64,000 nt of DNA from Tessaracoccus oleiagri (GTDB taxonomy: Bacteria; Actinomycetota; Actinomycetes; Propionibacteriales; Propionibacteriaceae): positions 372,001-436,000 of the forward strand of contig NZ_FNGP01000002.1 of assembly GCF_900103275.1 (NCBI RefSeq), given 5' to 3'. Positions 38,686-46,132 of the stretch are shown one piece after another. Position 1 is the first letter of the stretch. Each line of letters starts with the position of its first letter. The notes beneath the pieces were generated by a model that was given only the letters and a program-made list of their open reading frames with translations, was not told the DNA's origin and made no database searches. The position numbers and the translations under genes are program-made.

Positions 38686-41028
38686 ATGGTCGAAGACGTG
38701 CGGATGGATGCCGCGTTGGATGCTCGACGGGACGGCCTGGCCGCCAGCGTGCCGCCGCCCCACCGTCACGACCATCCGGCGCCGACCCACGCCCGCCCGC
38801 ACCCCGCCCTCCGGCCCGTCGGCTGGGCGGCCATGGCGATCACGGCCATCGCGTGGCTCGTCGTCAGCATCCACTCGCTCTCCGGGCTGGTCACCTCGGT
38901 CGTGCTGGGCGAAGCCGGCTTCGGCGACATCGTCTCGGTCGGCGCGTTCCTCCTCATCATCAGCTTCCTGAGCTTCTCCGCCCTGCTGTACCTCGTGACG
39001 CGCGACGGGGCGCTGCGCCGCCTGGCCGGCCACGCCCGGGTTCCCCGAGCGGCGCTCGACGCCCACTTCCTCGTCTCCGAGCCGTCGATGACCGTGCTCG
39101 TCCCCTCCTCTGCCGAGGAGCCGCACGTCGTCCGCGCCACCCTGTGGTCCGCCGCGCTGCAGGAGTTCCCGCAACTCGACGTGGTGCTGCTCGTCGACGA
39201 CCGCCCGGACCCCGAGGATCCGGAGGCCCGCGCGAGGCTGGAGGAGACCCGTCTACTCCCCTTCGAGATCCAGGCGCGCCTGCGGGAGCCGTCGGAGAAG
39301 CTGTCGGCCGCCCTCGCCGAGGCGGAGCGCTTCGTGGCCGCCCACCCGTCGGCACCCCTCCACGCCGGGACGATCGCCGACCTGCACGAGCAGGCGGTCG
39401 CCTGGCTCGTCGAACTGGCCGACGCCGAGCGGGTCCGTGACCACGCCGACCAGTTCTTCGTCGACCGGGTCCTCCTGTCGCTCGCCCGCGATCTCGGCCG
39501 GAAGGCCGACCAGCTCCGAGCGGCCCCGGACGCGGGCGTCCCGGCCGGCGAGGGACTGGGCCAGCTGCGTCGCCTCGCACGGATCTTCGCGGCAAGGCTC
39601 GACCTCTTCGAGCGGAAGCGCTACGCCTCCCTCTCGCACGAGGCCAACAAGGCCATGAACCTGAACTCGTACATCGGCCTGATGGGTGGCGAGTGGGTCG
39701 TCGACACCGTGACGGCCTCCGGCAGGCGCTTCGACGTGCTGCGCGCGGCCCGCTACGGCGAGGCGCCCGACCGGGTGGTGCCCGCTTCGGACTACGTCCT
39801 GACCCTCGACGCCGACTCCCTGCTCGTCCCGGACTACTGCGTCCGGCTGGTGCACGAGATGGAGCAGCCGGGCAACGAGCGCATGGCCGTGATCCAGACT
39901 CCCCACTCGTCGTACCGCGGCGCGCGCACCTGGGTGGAGCGGGTCGCCGGCATGACCACGGACCTGCAGCACCTGCAGCACCAGGGCCGTACCGCGTTCG
40001 ACGCCACGTTCTGGGTGGGCGCGAACGCCATCATCCGCACAGAGGCCCTGGCCGACATCGTCGAGGTCCGCATCGAGGACGGCCCCGCCGGGCCGCGAGT
40101 CGTCCGCACCTACATCCAGGACCGGACCGTGATCGAGGACACCGAGTCCAGCATGGACCTCGTCGCCAACGGCTGGAGTCTCCACAACTATCCCGAGCGG
40201 CTCAGCTTCAGCGCCACCCCGCCCGACTTCGGCTCGCTCGTCGTCCAGCGCCGCCGCTGGGCCAACGGCGGCCTGATCATCCTGCCGAAGCTCCTCGACG
40301 TGGTGCGTGGCAGGCGCCGTCGCGACGACGACGCCTCCCCCGCCGAGGTGCTGCTGCGCGCCGACTATCTGGGCTCCACCGCCTGGACCACGGTCGGCAC
40401 GGCGCTGCTGCTGCTCATGCCGGAGACGACGTGGCTGCTCAGCCCGCTGCTGTTCGTGGTGGCCCTCCCCTACTTCGCGACGATGGCACTCGACCTCCGG
40501 ACGGTGGGCCACCGCCTCCTCGACATGCCGAAGGTGTTCGCCCTCAACCTCGTGCTGCTGCCGGTGAACCTGGCGGGCGTCGCCAAGTCCGTGGAGCAGG
40601 CGATCACCAAGCGGAAGATCCCGTTCGCGCGCACGCCCAAGGTGGCCGACCGCGTGGCGGCGCCGGCGCTGTTCGTGGTGCTGCCGTACGTGCTGGGTCT
40701 GGGGCTGCTGGCGTTCGCGGTGCTCGCCGCCACGCGTGGCCACTGGCCGGGCATGGTGTTCGCCGGAACCACCGGCGCTGCGGCCCTCGCGGGCGCGGTG
40801 GCGTTCGTCGGGACGCGCTCGGCGGCCCAGGACGTGGCGGCCGCGTGGCGCGAGTTCCGGGCTTCGCGCGGCACCCGGCCCCAGCCCGCACGCGCCAAGG
40901 CGCAGCCGCTCGACTGGCCGGGGCTCCGATGGCTCCGCGTGCTAGTGGAGGACAGCGAGCCCAAGCTGCCCGCGTTGGGCGAGTCCCGCAGCGGCCCGGG
41001 GCGGCGGGCGGAGGGCCGTCGGGCCTAG
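38686..41028 (+). CDS. Membrane family 2 glycosyltransferase, cellulose-synthase-like
   Basis: This 780-residue processive-type GT2 has a His/Pro-rich cytoplasmic N-terminus (PPPHRHDHPAPTHARPHP), two membrane helices (about 45-70 and 85-108), a catalytic domain and about five C-terminal helices. Catalytic motifs are LLVDDRPD, the DxD in LTLDADSLL, the TED-like IEDTES and the Q(R/Q)xRW motif as VVQRRRWANGG. About 200 residues separate the first Asp motif from DxD, longer than usual, with a helical insert. No BcsB, BcsZ or PilZ partner is nearby, so the polymer is unknown. Its stop codon overlaps the dapC stop (CTAG). Confidence 0.85.
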   Translation: MVEDVRMDAALDARRDGLAASVPPPHRHDHPAPTHARPHPALRPVGWAAMAITAIAWLVVSIHSLSGLVTSVVLGEAGFGDIVSVGAFLLIISFLSFSALLYLVTRDGALRRLAGHARVPRAALDAHFLVSEPSMTVLVPSSAEEPHVVRATLWSAALQEFPQLDVVLLVDDRPDPEDPEARARLEETRLLPFEIQARLREPSEKLSAALAEAERFVAAHPSAPLHAGTIADLHEQAVAWLVELADAERVRDHADQFFVDRVLLSLARDLGRKADQLRAAPDAGVPAGEGLGQLRRLARIFAARLDLFERKRYASLSHEANKAMNLNSYIGLMGGEWVVDTVTASGRRFDVLRAARYGEAPDRVVPASDYVLTLDADSLLVPDYCVRLVHEMEQPGNERMAVIQTPHSSYRGARTWVERVAGMTTDLQHLQHQGRTAFDATFWVGANAIIRTEALADIVEVRIEDGPAGPRVVRTYIQDRTVIEDTESSMDLVANGWSLHNYPERLSFSATPPDFGSLVVQRRRWANGGLIILPKLLDVVRGRRRRDDDASPAEVLLRADYLGSTAWTTVGTALLLLMPETTWLLSPLLFVVALPYFATMALDLRTVGHRLLDMPKVFALNLVLLPVNLAGVAKSVEQAITKRKIPFARTPKVADRVAAPALFVVLPYVLGLGLLAFAVLAATRGHWPGMVFAGTTGAAALAGAVAFVGTRSAAQDVAAAWREFRASRGTRPQPARAKAQPLDWPGLRWLRVLVEDSEPKLPALGESRSGPGRRAEGRRA

Positions 41029-42110
41029 CCCGCGGCCAACCGCGTCGCAGCCGCGGCGATGCGCTCGTCGGAGGCGGTGAGCGCGACGCGCACGTGCCGG
41101 CCGGAAGTCGGACCGTAGAAGTCGCCGGGGGCGACGAGGATGCCGCGGTCGGCGAACCAGTCCACCGTGGCGCGGCAGTCCTCCCCACGGGTGGCCCACA
41201 GGTAGAGGCTGCCCTCCGAGTGGTCGATGGTGAACCCGGCCGCCTCGAGCGCCGGGCGGAGCGTGGCCCGTCGCGCAAGGTAGCGCTCGCGCTGGGCCTC
41301 GACGTGGTCGTGGTCGGCCAGCATCGCGACGAGGGCGGCCTGGATCGGCGCCGGCACCATCATGCCGAGGTGCTTCCGGATGCCGACGAGCCCCTGCACC
41401 AGTTCGGGGTCGCCGACGACGAATCCCGCCCGGTAGCCCGCCGCGTTCGATCGCTTCGACACCGAGTGCACCGCCAGCAGGCCGGTGAGGTCGCCGTCGG
41501 AGACGCGCGGGTCCAGCACGGACACCGCCTCGGCGTCCCAGGCGAACTCGCCGTAGCACTCGTCGCTGGCCAGCACGGCCCCGAGTTCACGGGCGCGGGC
41601 AACGAAGGCGCGCATCTCGTCGACGGAGAGGATGCGACCGGTGGGGTTGGAGGGCGAGTTGATCCAGATCAGCCGGGTGTTCGACGGGAGCTCGGCCGGG
41701 TCGTCGCACGGCACCGGCCGAGCACCCGACGCCAGGGCGCCGATCTCGTAGGTGGGGTACGCCTCCACCGGGTACGCGACGACGTCGTGGGCGTCGAGTC
41801 CGAGCAGCGTGGGCAACCAGCCGACGATCTCCTTGGTGCCGATGACCGGCATCACGGACTCGTGGCGCAGCGAGGGCGAGTGCCACCGTCGCTCCACGTA
41901 GTCGACGATGCCCTGCCGGCACTCAGGGGTGCCCCACACCGTCGGGTAGCCGTGGGCGTTGGAGGCGGCGCCGAGGCCCGCGCGCGCGACGTCGGGGGTG
42001 TCGTCGACCGGGGTTCCCACCGAGAGGTCGACGAGGCCGCCCGGATGCCGGGCGGCCCGTTCCTTCGCCGCTGCCAACGAGTCCCAGGGGAAGCCGGGCA
42101 GCTCCAGCAT
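41025..42110 (-). CDS. dapC: Succinyldiaminopimelate aminotransferase
   Basis: This 361-residue PLP-dependent class I aminotransferase contains LSVGTPVDDTP, the substrate-loop HGYPTVWGTPECR, WINSPSNPTGRI, SDECYGEFAW, the PLP lysine in VHSVSKRSNAAGYRAGF and the C-terminal HVRVALTASDERI. The ferredoxin gene immediately upstream (2 bases apart) and this enzyme form a conserved actinobacterial pair assigned to DapC, which converts N-succinyl-2-amino-6-ketopimelate to succinyl-DAP. The start was set at ATG 42110, directly after the ferredoxin stop. It completes the succinylase pathway with dapA, dapD and dapE. Confidence 0.93.
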   Translation of the reverse strand: MLELPGFPWDSLAAAKERAARHPGGLVDLSVGTPVDDTPDVARAGLGAASNAHGYPTVWGTPECRQGIVDYVERRWHSPSLRHESVMPVIGTKEIVGWLPTLLGLDAHDVVAYPVEAYPTYEIGALASGARPVPCDDPAELPSNTRLIWINSPSNPTGRILSVDEMRAFVARARELGAVLASDECYGEFAWDAEAVSVLDPRVSDGDLTGLLAVHSVSKRSNAAGYRAGFVVGDPELVQGLVGIRKHLGMMVPAPIQAALVAMLADHDHVEAQRERYLARRATLRPALEAAGFTIDHSEGSLYLWATRGEDCRATVDWFADRGILVAPGDFYGPTSGRHVRVALTASDERIAAAATRLAAG

Positions 42111-42112
42111 CG

Positions 42113-42430
42113 TCAGGCCTGCGGAGGCAGGGCCGCGACGACCGGGTGGTCCTTGTCGATGACGCCGAGCTTGGCCGCGCCGCCGGGCGAGCCGATCTCG
42201 TCGAAGAACTGCACGTTCACGTCGTAGTACTCGGCGTGCTCCTCCGGGACGTCGTCCTCGTAGTAGATCGCCTCCACGGGGCACACCGGCTCGCACGCAC
42301 CGCAGTCGACGCACTCATCCGGGTGGATGTAGAGCATGCGGTTGCCCTCGTAAATGCAGTCCACAGGACATTCGTCGACGCAGGCACGATCCTTCACGTC
42401 AACACAGGGCAAGGCGATGATGTAGGTCAC
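42113..42430 (-). CDS. fdxA: 7Fe ferredoxin
   Basis: This 105-residue ferredoxin carries one [3Fe-4S] and one [4Fe-4S] cluster. Cysteines appear in PCVDVKDRACVDECPVD and in the second set CVDCGACEPVCPVEAIYY. The C-terminal FFDEIGSPGGAAKLG tail is typical of the mycobacterial FdxA/FdxC type. It shuttles electrons in the cytoplasm. The GTG start is preceded by AGGAGAACAAC. It is the first gene of the fdxA-dapC pair. Confidence 0.97.
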   Translation of the reverse strand: MTYIIALPCVDVKDRACVDECPVDCIYEGNRMLYIHPDECVDCGACEPVCPVEAIYYEDDVPEEHAEYYDVNVQFFDEIGSPGGAAKLGVIDKDHPVVAALPPQA

Positions 42431-42514
42431 GTTGTTCTCCTATGACGGGTGTGGGAACAGCCTATCCCCACTGGCGGAGGGGGCCAAGGTCGTGACCGCG
42501 CGCGTTCGCCCGGC

Positions 42515-44227
42515 TCAGTCGTCGGCGCAGGTGATACGGTCGCCGGCGTTGTACTTCCAGCGGAACGGTTCTTCCTTCACCACGCGACCGTCCTTGTAGA
42601 ACAGTCGCTTGTAGTTCACGGTGAAGCCCTGGATGGGCGCCTGTGGCTCGCAGTTGTCCGTGTCGAGGACGCGCTCGGTGCCCTCGTAGAAGTCGGACTT
42701 CACGAGTTCGGTGGATTCGACCTTGTCCCACGTGGGACGCGACCAGATCCGGAAGGTCACGGAGCCGTCCTTGCCAGCGGAGGAGGCGCTGTAGGAGCCC
42801 TGGATGAGCGCCGGGTAGTCGGTGTTGTTGCGGAACTTGAGGTCGACGGAGCCGTAGTACACCGTCGCCTCGCGGCCGGCGGGGTAACGGGCGAAGTACA
42901 GCGAGTGCGGCTTGTGCTCGACGTCCTCGAAGCCGGCGAAGAACGCGGCGTTGAACAGCGTTGTCGCGGCCTGCGAGACGCCGCCACCCGCCTCGCGGAC
43001 GAGGTTGCCGCCCGAGATCACGTAGCCTGCGGCCCACCCGGCGGCCTCGGTGCGCTCCCCCAGCTTGCGGTTGAGGCTGAATGTGTCGCCCGGGAGTAGG
43101 ACGGTGCCGTTGACCATCGTCGCGGCCTTGCCGATGTTGGTGTTGCGGTAGGCGGCGTGCGGGTAGCGGGTGGAGTACTCGCCGATGACCTGCGTCGGCT
43201 TCAGCTGCTCCGCCTGGGCGGTGGTGAACTCGGGCTCCTGCTCGGTGGCCTCCAGCGCGACGGTCCGGCTCTCACCGTTCAGCGCCTCGCCGAACGCCTT
43301 GGTCACGGCCTCCGGTGTGACGGCGAGGCCCTTCTGGCCGGGCACGACGACGACCTGCCCGCCCTCGAGCTTGTACGACGCGTTCTTCGGGCCGCCCTTG
43401 ACCTGCAGGTCCTCGAGGTCGTCGGCGGTGAGCTCGGTGAGCGTCGCCTCGTCGAAGCCGACGGCGAGGTCCTTGCCCTCACCTGTGATCGTGAGGGTCT
43501 GCGCGACCTCCTCCTCCGTCAGCTCGACGTTGCCGCCGTCGCTGGTGAGCGAGATGGGGCCCGTCATGGCCTTCTTGAGGGCGCCGTCGGCGAAGGCCTT
43601 GATGTCCGCGTCGGTGACCGCGGGCTGGATCTCCTCACCGACGGCCTCGATGCGGGTCTCGCCGTTCTCGAACGCCTGGCGGAAGGCCTCGGCGGTCGCC
43701 TCGACCTGGAGCTGGTAGCCCACCTCGGCGGCGGTGGTGGAGACCGTCCCCTCCGTGAGGGATATCGTGGCGTCCACGGGCTCGACGGCGAGCGCGTCGG
43801 CCTTCTCCGCGAACGACGACTGCAACTGCTCCTCGTCGACGGTGTAGACGATGTCGACCTGATCGCCACCCGCGAGGGAGCGGTAGATGTTGACGGGGTT
43901 CCAACTGAACCCTCCACCGGCCGCGGCCACCGTCGCCTCGTAGTCGACGTTCAACCCGGCCTCGTCAGGGATCAACTCGATGTTGTCGCCGGCGGCCGTG
44001 GCGATCTCGATGGGTTGCCTCACGCGGGGCTCGAAGACCCGGCGGAGCGTCTCCTGCGCCTCCCGGGGGCTCATCCCCCCGATCGCGACGTCACCGGCGG
44101 CCGCGTGCGCGGGGACCTGGTTGCCTGCCACGAAGTAAGCGGCGGTGTAGGCGCCGCCGGCCAGGAGCACCGCTGCTCCGGTGCCGACGCCGGCCCACAT
44201 CCACTTCTTGTTCTGCTTCTTGTTCAA
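42515..44227 (-). CDS. VanW-family protein with peptidoglycan-binding-like repeats, membrane anchored
   Basis: This 570-residue protein starts with a Lys-rich cytoplasmic segment (NKKQNKKW), one membrane helix (about 9-31) and a large extracytoplasmic part. Residues about 45-330 contain two or three PG_binding_4-like units (VEPVDATISLTEG, GKDLAVGFDEATLTEL), and residues about 365-500 are the VanW domain (STRYPHAAYRNTNIGKAATMVNG, PGDTFSLNRKLGERTEAAGW, REAGGGVSQAATTLFNAAFFAG). VanW proteins are cell-wall associated but their activity is unknown. TTG 44227 is chosen because TAGAAT (44267-44272) would start the transcript near 44259, leaving the upstream GTG outside it, and GAGGGG precedes the TTG. 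Confidence 0.88.
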   Translation of the reverse strand: MNKKQNKKWMWAGVGTGAAVLLAGGAYTAAYFVAGNQVPAHAAAGDVAIGGMSPREAQETLRRVFEPRVRQPIEIATAAGDNIELIPDEAGLNVDYEATVAAAGGGFSWNPVNIYRSLAGGDQVDIVYTVDEEQLQSSFAEKADALAVEPVDATISLTEGTVSTTAAEVGYQLQVEATAEAFRQAFENGETRIEAVGEEIQPAVTDADIKAFADGALKKAMTGPISLTSDGGNVELTEEEVAQTLTITGEGKDLAVGFDEATLTELTADDLEDLQVKGGPKNASYKLEGGQVVVVPGQKGLAVTPEAVTKAFGEALNGESRTVALEATEQEPEFTTAQAEQLKPTQVIGEYSTRYPHAAYRNTNIGKAATMVNGTVLLPGDTFSLNRKLGERTEAAGWAAGYVISGGNLVREAGGGVSQAATTLFNAAFFAGFEDVEHKPHSLYFARYPAGREATVYYGSVDLKFRNNTDYPALIQGSYSASSAGKDGSVTFRIWSRPTWDKVESTELVKSDFYEGTERVLDTDNCEPQAPIQGFTVNYKRLFYKDGRVVKEEPFRWKYNAGDRITCADD

Positions 44228-44266
44228 GGGCCCCTCGTTCTGTGTCGGCCCACACGGGCCCACGTC

Positions 44267-44272
44267 ATTCTA
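44267..44272 (-). promoter_or_regulatory. -10 element (TAGAAT) of the VanW gene
   Basis: TAGAAT lies 39 bases before the TTG start and close to the -10 consensus. The implied leader of about 30 bases carries the ribosome-binding site GAGGGG. Confidence 0.5.
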
Positions 44273-44308
44273 CGAAATCCACAGGAAGGACCAAAACTGC
44301 CCGCGCGG

Positions 44309-45991
44309 TCAGCGGATCGTGATCCGGTACGGCAGGCTGAGCGCGCCGTCCACGTGGAGACCCATTTCTCGGAGCATCGCCTTGAGCATCGACTCCGCCC
44401 CGAGCGGCTGGGTTCCGCCCGTGCCGCCCACCGCTTCCGACGAGGCGGCCGGCACCAGCTTGCCCAGCAGCCCGCCGGGGCCGACCGGCACGATGTCGAC
44501 GTCGTCGACGTCCACCTCGGCCAGCAGCGCGGCGCGTTCCTGGGCGACCCGGCGCCCGCCGAGGTAGTCGACGAGGCCGCGTTCGACGGCCTGCGCACCG
44601 GTCCACACGCGCCCGCGGGCCATGGACTCGAGTTGCCCGTACTCGATGCCGCGGTCCTCAGCCGCCTTCGAGGTGAAGTCCTCGTAGACGCGGTCCAGCC
44701 ACTCGTTGAGCCGGCGCCACTCGTCCTCGCTGAACGGCTCGGCCGGGCTCATCAGCATGCCGTCCTCGGTGGACTTGACGCTCTCGCGCACCAGCCCGAG
44801 CTTCTCGTAGAGGCCCTGGGTGACGAGCTTGCCGCCGAGCACGCCGATCGACCCGGTCAGCGTCGACGGGAGCGCCACGATCTCGTCGGCGCCCATCGAG
44901 ACGAAGTAGCCGCCCGAGGCCGCCATGCCTCCCATGCGGGCCACGACCTTTCGGCCGGATTCGCGCAGCTGCAACACGCCGCGACGGACGAAGTCGGACG
45001 CGACGGCCGAGCCGCCGGGCGAGTCCACGTCGAGGATCACCGCGACGATGTCGTCGTCGCGCTGCGCAGCGCGCAGCTGCTCGTCGATGTGGTCGGCGCC
45101 GACGGTCTGCCCGTTGAGTCCCGCGCTCCCGCGGCCGGTGACGATCGGCCCACGGATCGGGACGACGCCGATCTTCTTGCGCTTGCGTCCGGAGAGGGCC
45201 TTGGCGATGTCCGGCTTCAGGTTGTAGCGGTTGACGTAGCGCAGCTCGTCGGGCTTGGCGCCCCACGCGTCGAGCGCCGTCGAGTACACCTGGTCGCGGT
45301 AGCCGATGTGGTCGATGAGACCGGCCTCGAGCGCCCGTTCGGGGGTGACCGGCGAGGTGTCCAGCGCCTGCCGGACGAAGCCCTCGTCGAGGCCGCGGCG
45401 CTTCGCGATGGTCCTGACGGCGTCCTCGAGGAGGTCACCGACGAGCGAGTGCATCATCTCGCGGTGGGGCTCGGTCACCTCGTCTGCGGCGTAGGTGTTG
45501 GCCGCGGTCTTGTACTCGTGCCGCTGCCCGAACTCGGGCTCGAGGCCCAGCTTGTTGAAGCCGCCCTTCAGCAGCAGGATCTGCGACTCGTAGCCCTCGA
45601 TGGTGAGCATGCCGCTGGGCTGCAGCCAGATCTCCTTCGCGGCGGTGGCCAGCTTGTACATCGCGAGCGACGGCACCAGTTCGCCGAACGTCTCGGCCCA
45701 CGCCACGGTCGGCTTGTGGGCGCCGAACCGCTCGATCTCGAGGGCGATCTCGTCGAGCATCGACACCGGCAGCGTGTTGTTGGCCGCGTGGACGATGAGC
45801 CCCTTGACGTGGTCGTCCTTGATGGCCTCGGTCACGGCGTCGCGCAGCGCCGACATCGTCGTCGCGTTCAGCACCTGCATCGCCTGCAACGGGCTGTTGG
45901 GGCGGATCTCGATCACGCCGCGGGCGAGGTCGAGCTCGAGCACCGACGGCTTGTGGAACATGGACTGGAGCTTGTTCAGCGGAGTCGACAT
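44309..45991 (-). CDS. sppA: Signal peptide peptidase SppA, 67K type, without membrane anchor
   Basis: In this 560-residue serine protease of the ClpP/crotonase fold (S49), two tandem domains are present: the N-terminal one carries the catalytic lysine near residue 160 (RHEYKTAAN), the C-terminal one the nucleophile near residue 357 (GGMAASGGYFVSMGAD). The distance between them is as in E. coli SppA. No N-terminal membrane helix is visible, unlike E. coli, so the protein may be soluble or peripherally bound. It degrades remnant signal peptides. TACGCT lies 6 bases before the ATG. Confidence 0.92.
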   Translation of the reverse strand: MSTPLNKLQSMFHKPSVLELDLARGVIEIRPNSPLQAMQVLNATTMSALRDAVTEAIKDDHVKGLIVHAANNTLPVSMLDEIALEIERFGAHKPTVAWAETFGELVPSLAMYKLATAAKEIWLQPSGMLTIEGYESQILLLKGGFNKLGLEPEFGQRHEYKTAANTYAADEVTEPHREMMHSLVGDLLEDAVRTIAKRRGLDEGFVRQALDTSPVTPERALEAGLIDHIGYRDQVYSTALDAWGAKPDELRYVNRYNLKPDIAKALSGRKRKKIGVVPIRGPIVTGRGSAGLNGQTVGADHIDEQLRAAQRDDDIVAVILDVDSPGGSAVASDFVRRGVLQLRESGRKVVARMGGMAASGGYFVSMGADEIVALPSTLTGSIGVLGGKLVTQGLYEKLGLVRESVKSTEDGMLMSPAEPFSEDEWRRLNEWLDRVYEDFTSKAAEDRGIEYGQLESMARGRVWTGAQAVERGLVDYLGGRRVAQERAALLAEVDVDDVDIVPVGPGGLLGKLVPAASSEAVGGTGGTQPLGAESMLKAMLREMGLHVDGALSLPYRITIR

Positions 45992-45997
45992 GGTCCA

Positions 45998-46003
45998 AGC
46001 GTA
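45998..46003 (-). promoter_or_regulatory. -10 element (TACGCT) of sppA, leaderless type
   Basis: TACGCT ends 6 bases before the sppA ATG; no Shine-Dalgarno is present. Confidence 0.55.
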
Positions 46004-46057
46004 CGGCGCGCCCCCAATTCGCGGCGGCGGGTTGGGAAACGGGGCCTAACGCAAAGG

Positions 46058-46116
46058 CACCTGCCTCCGTTCGAAAAACCTGCCGGATCCGGCTGGTGAA
46101 TCGAACGGAGACAGGT
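46058..46116. repeat. Intergenic hairpin element between transketolase and sppA genes
   Basis: The outer arms 46059-46074 and 46101-46116 pair over 16 positions with 1 mismatch (ACCTGCCTCCGTTCGA against its complement). An inner perfect palindrome GCCGGATCCGGC (46082-46093) sits in the loop. It lies 17 bases after the transketolase stop and probably ends that transcript. Its block order CACCTG-CTCCG-CCTGCCG-GGTGAATCG-CAGGT recurs at 15944-16006. Confidence 0.85.
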
Positions 46117-46132
46117 AAACCCGGCGAGCGGG

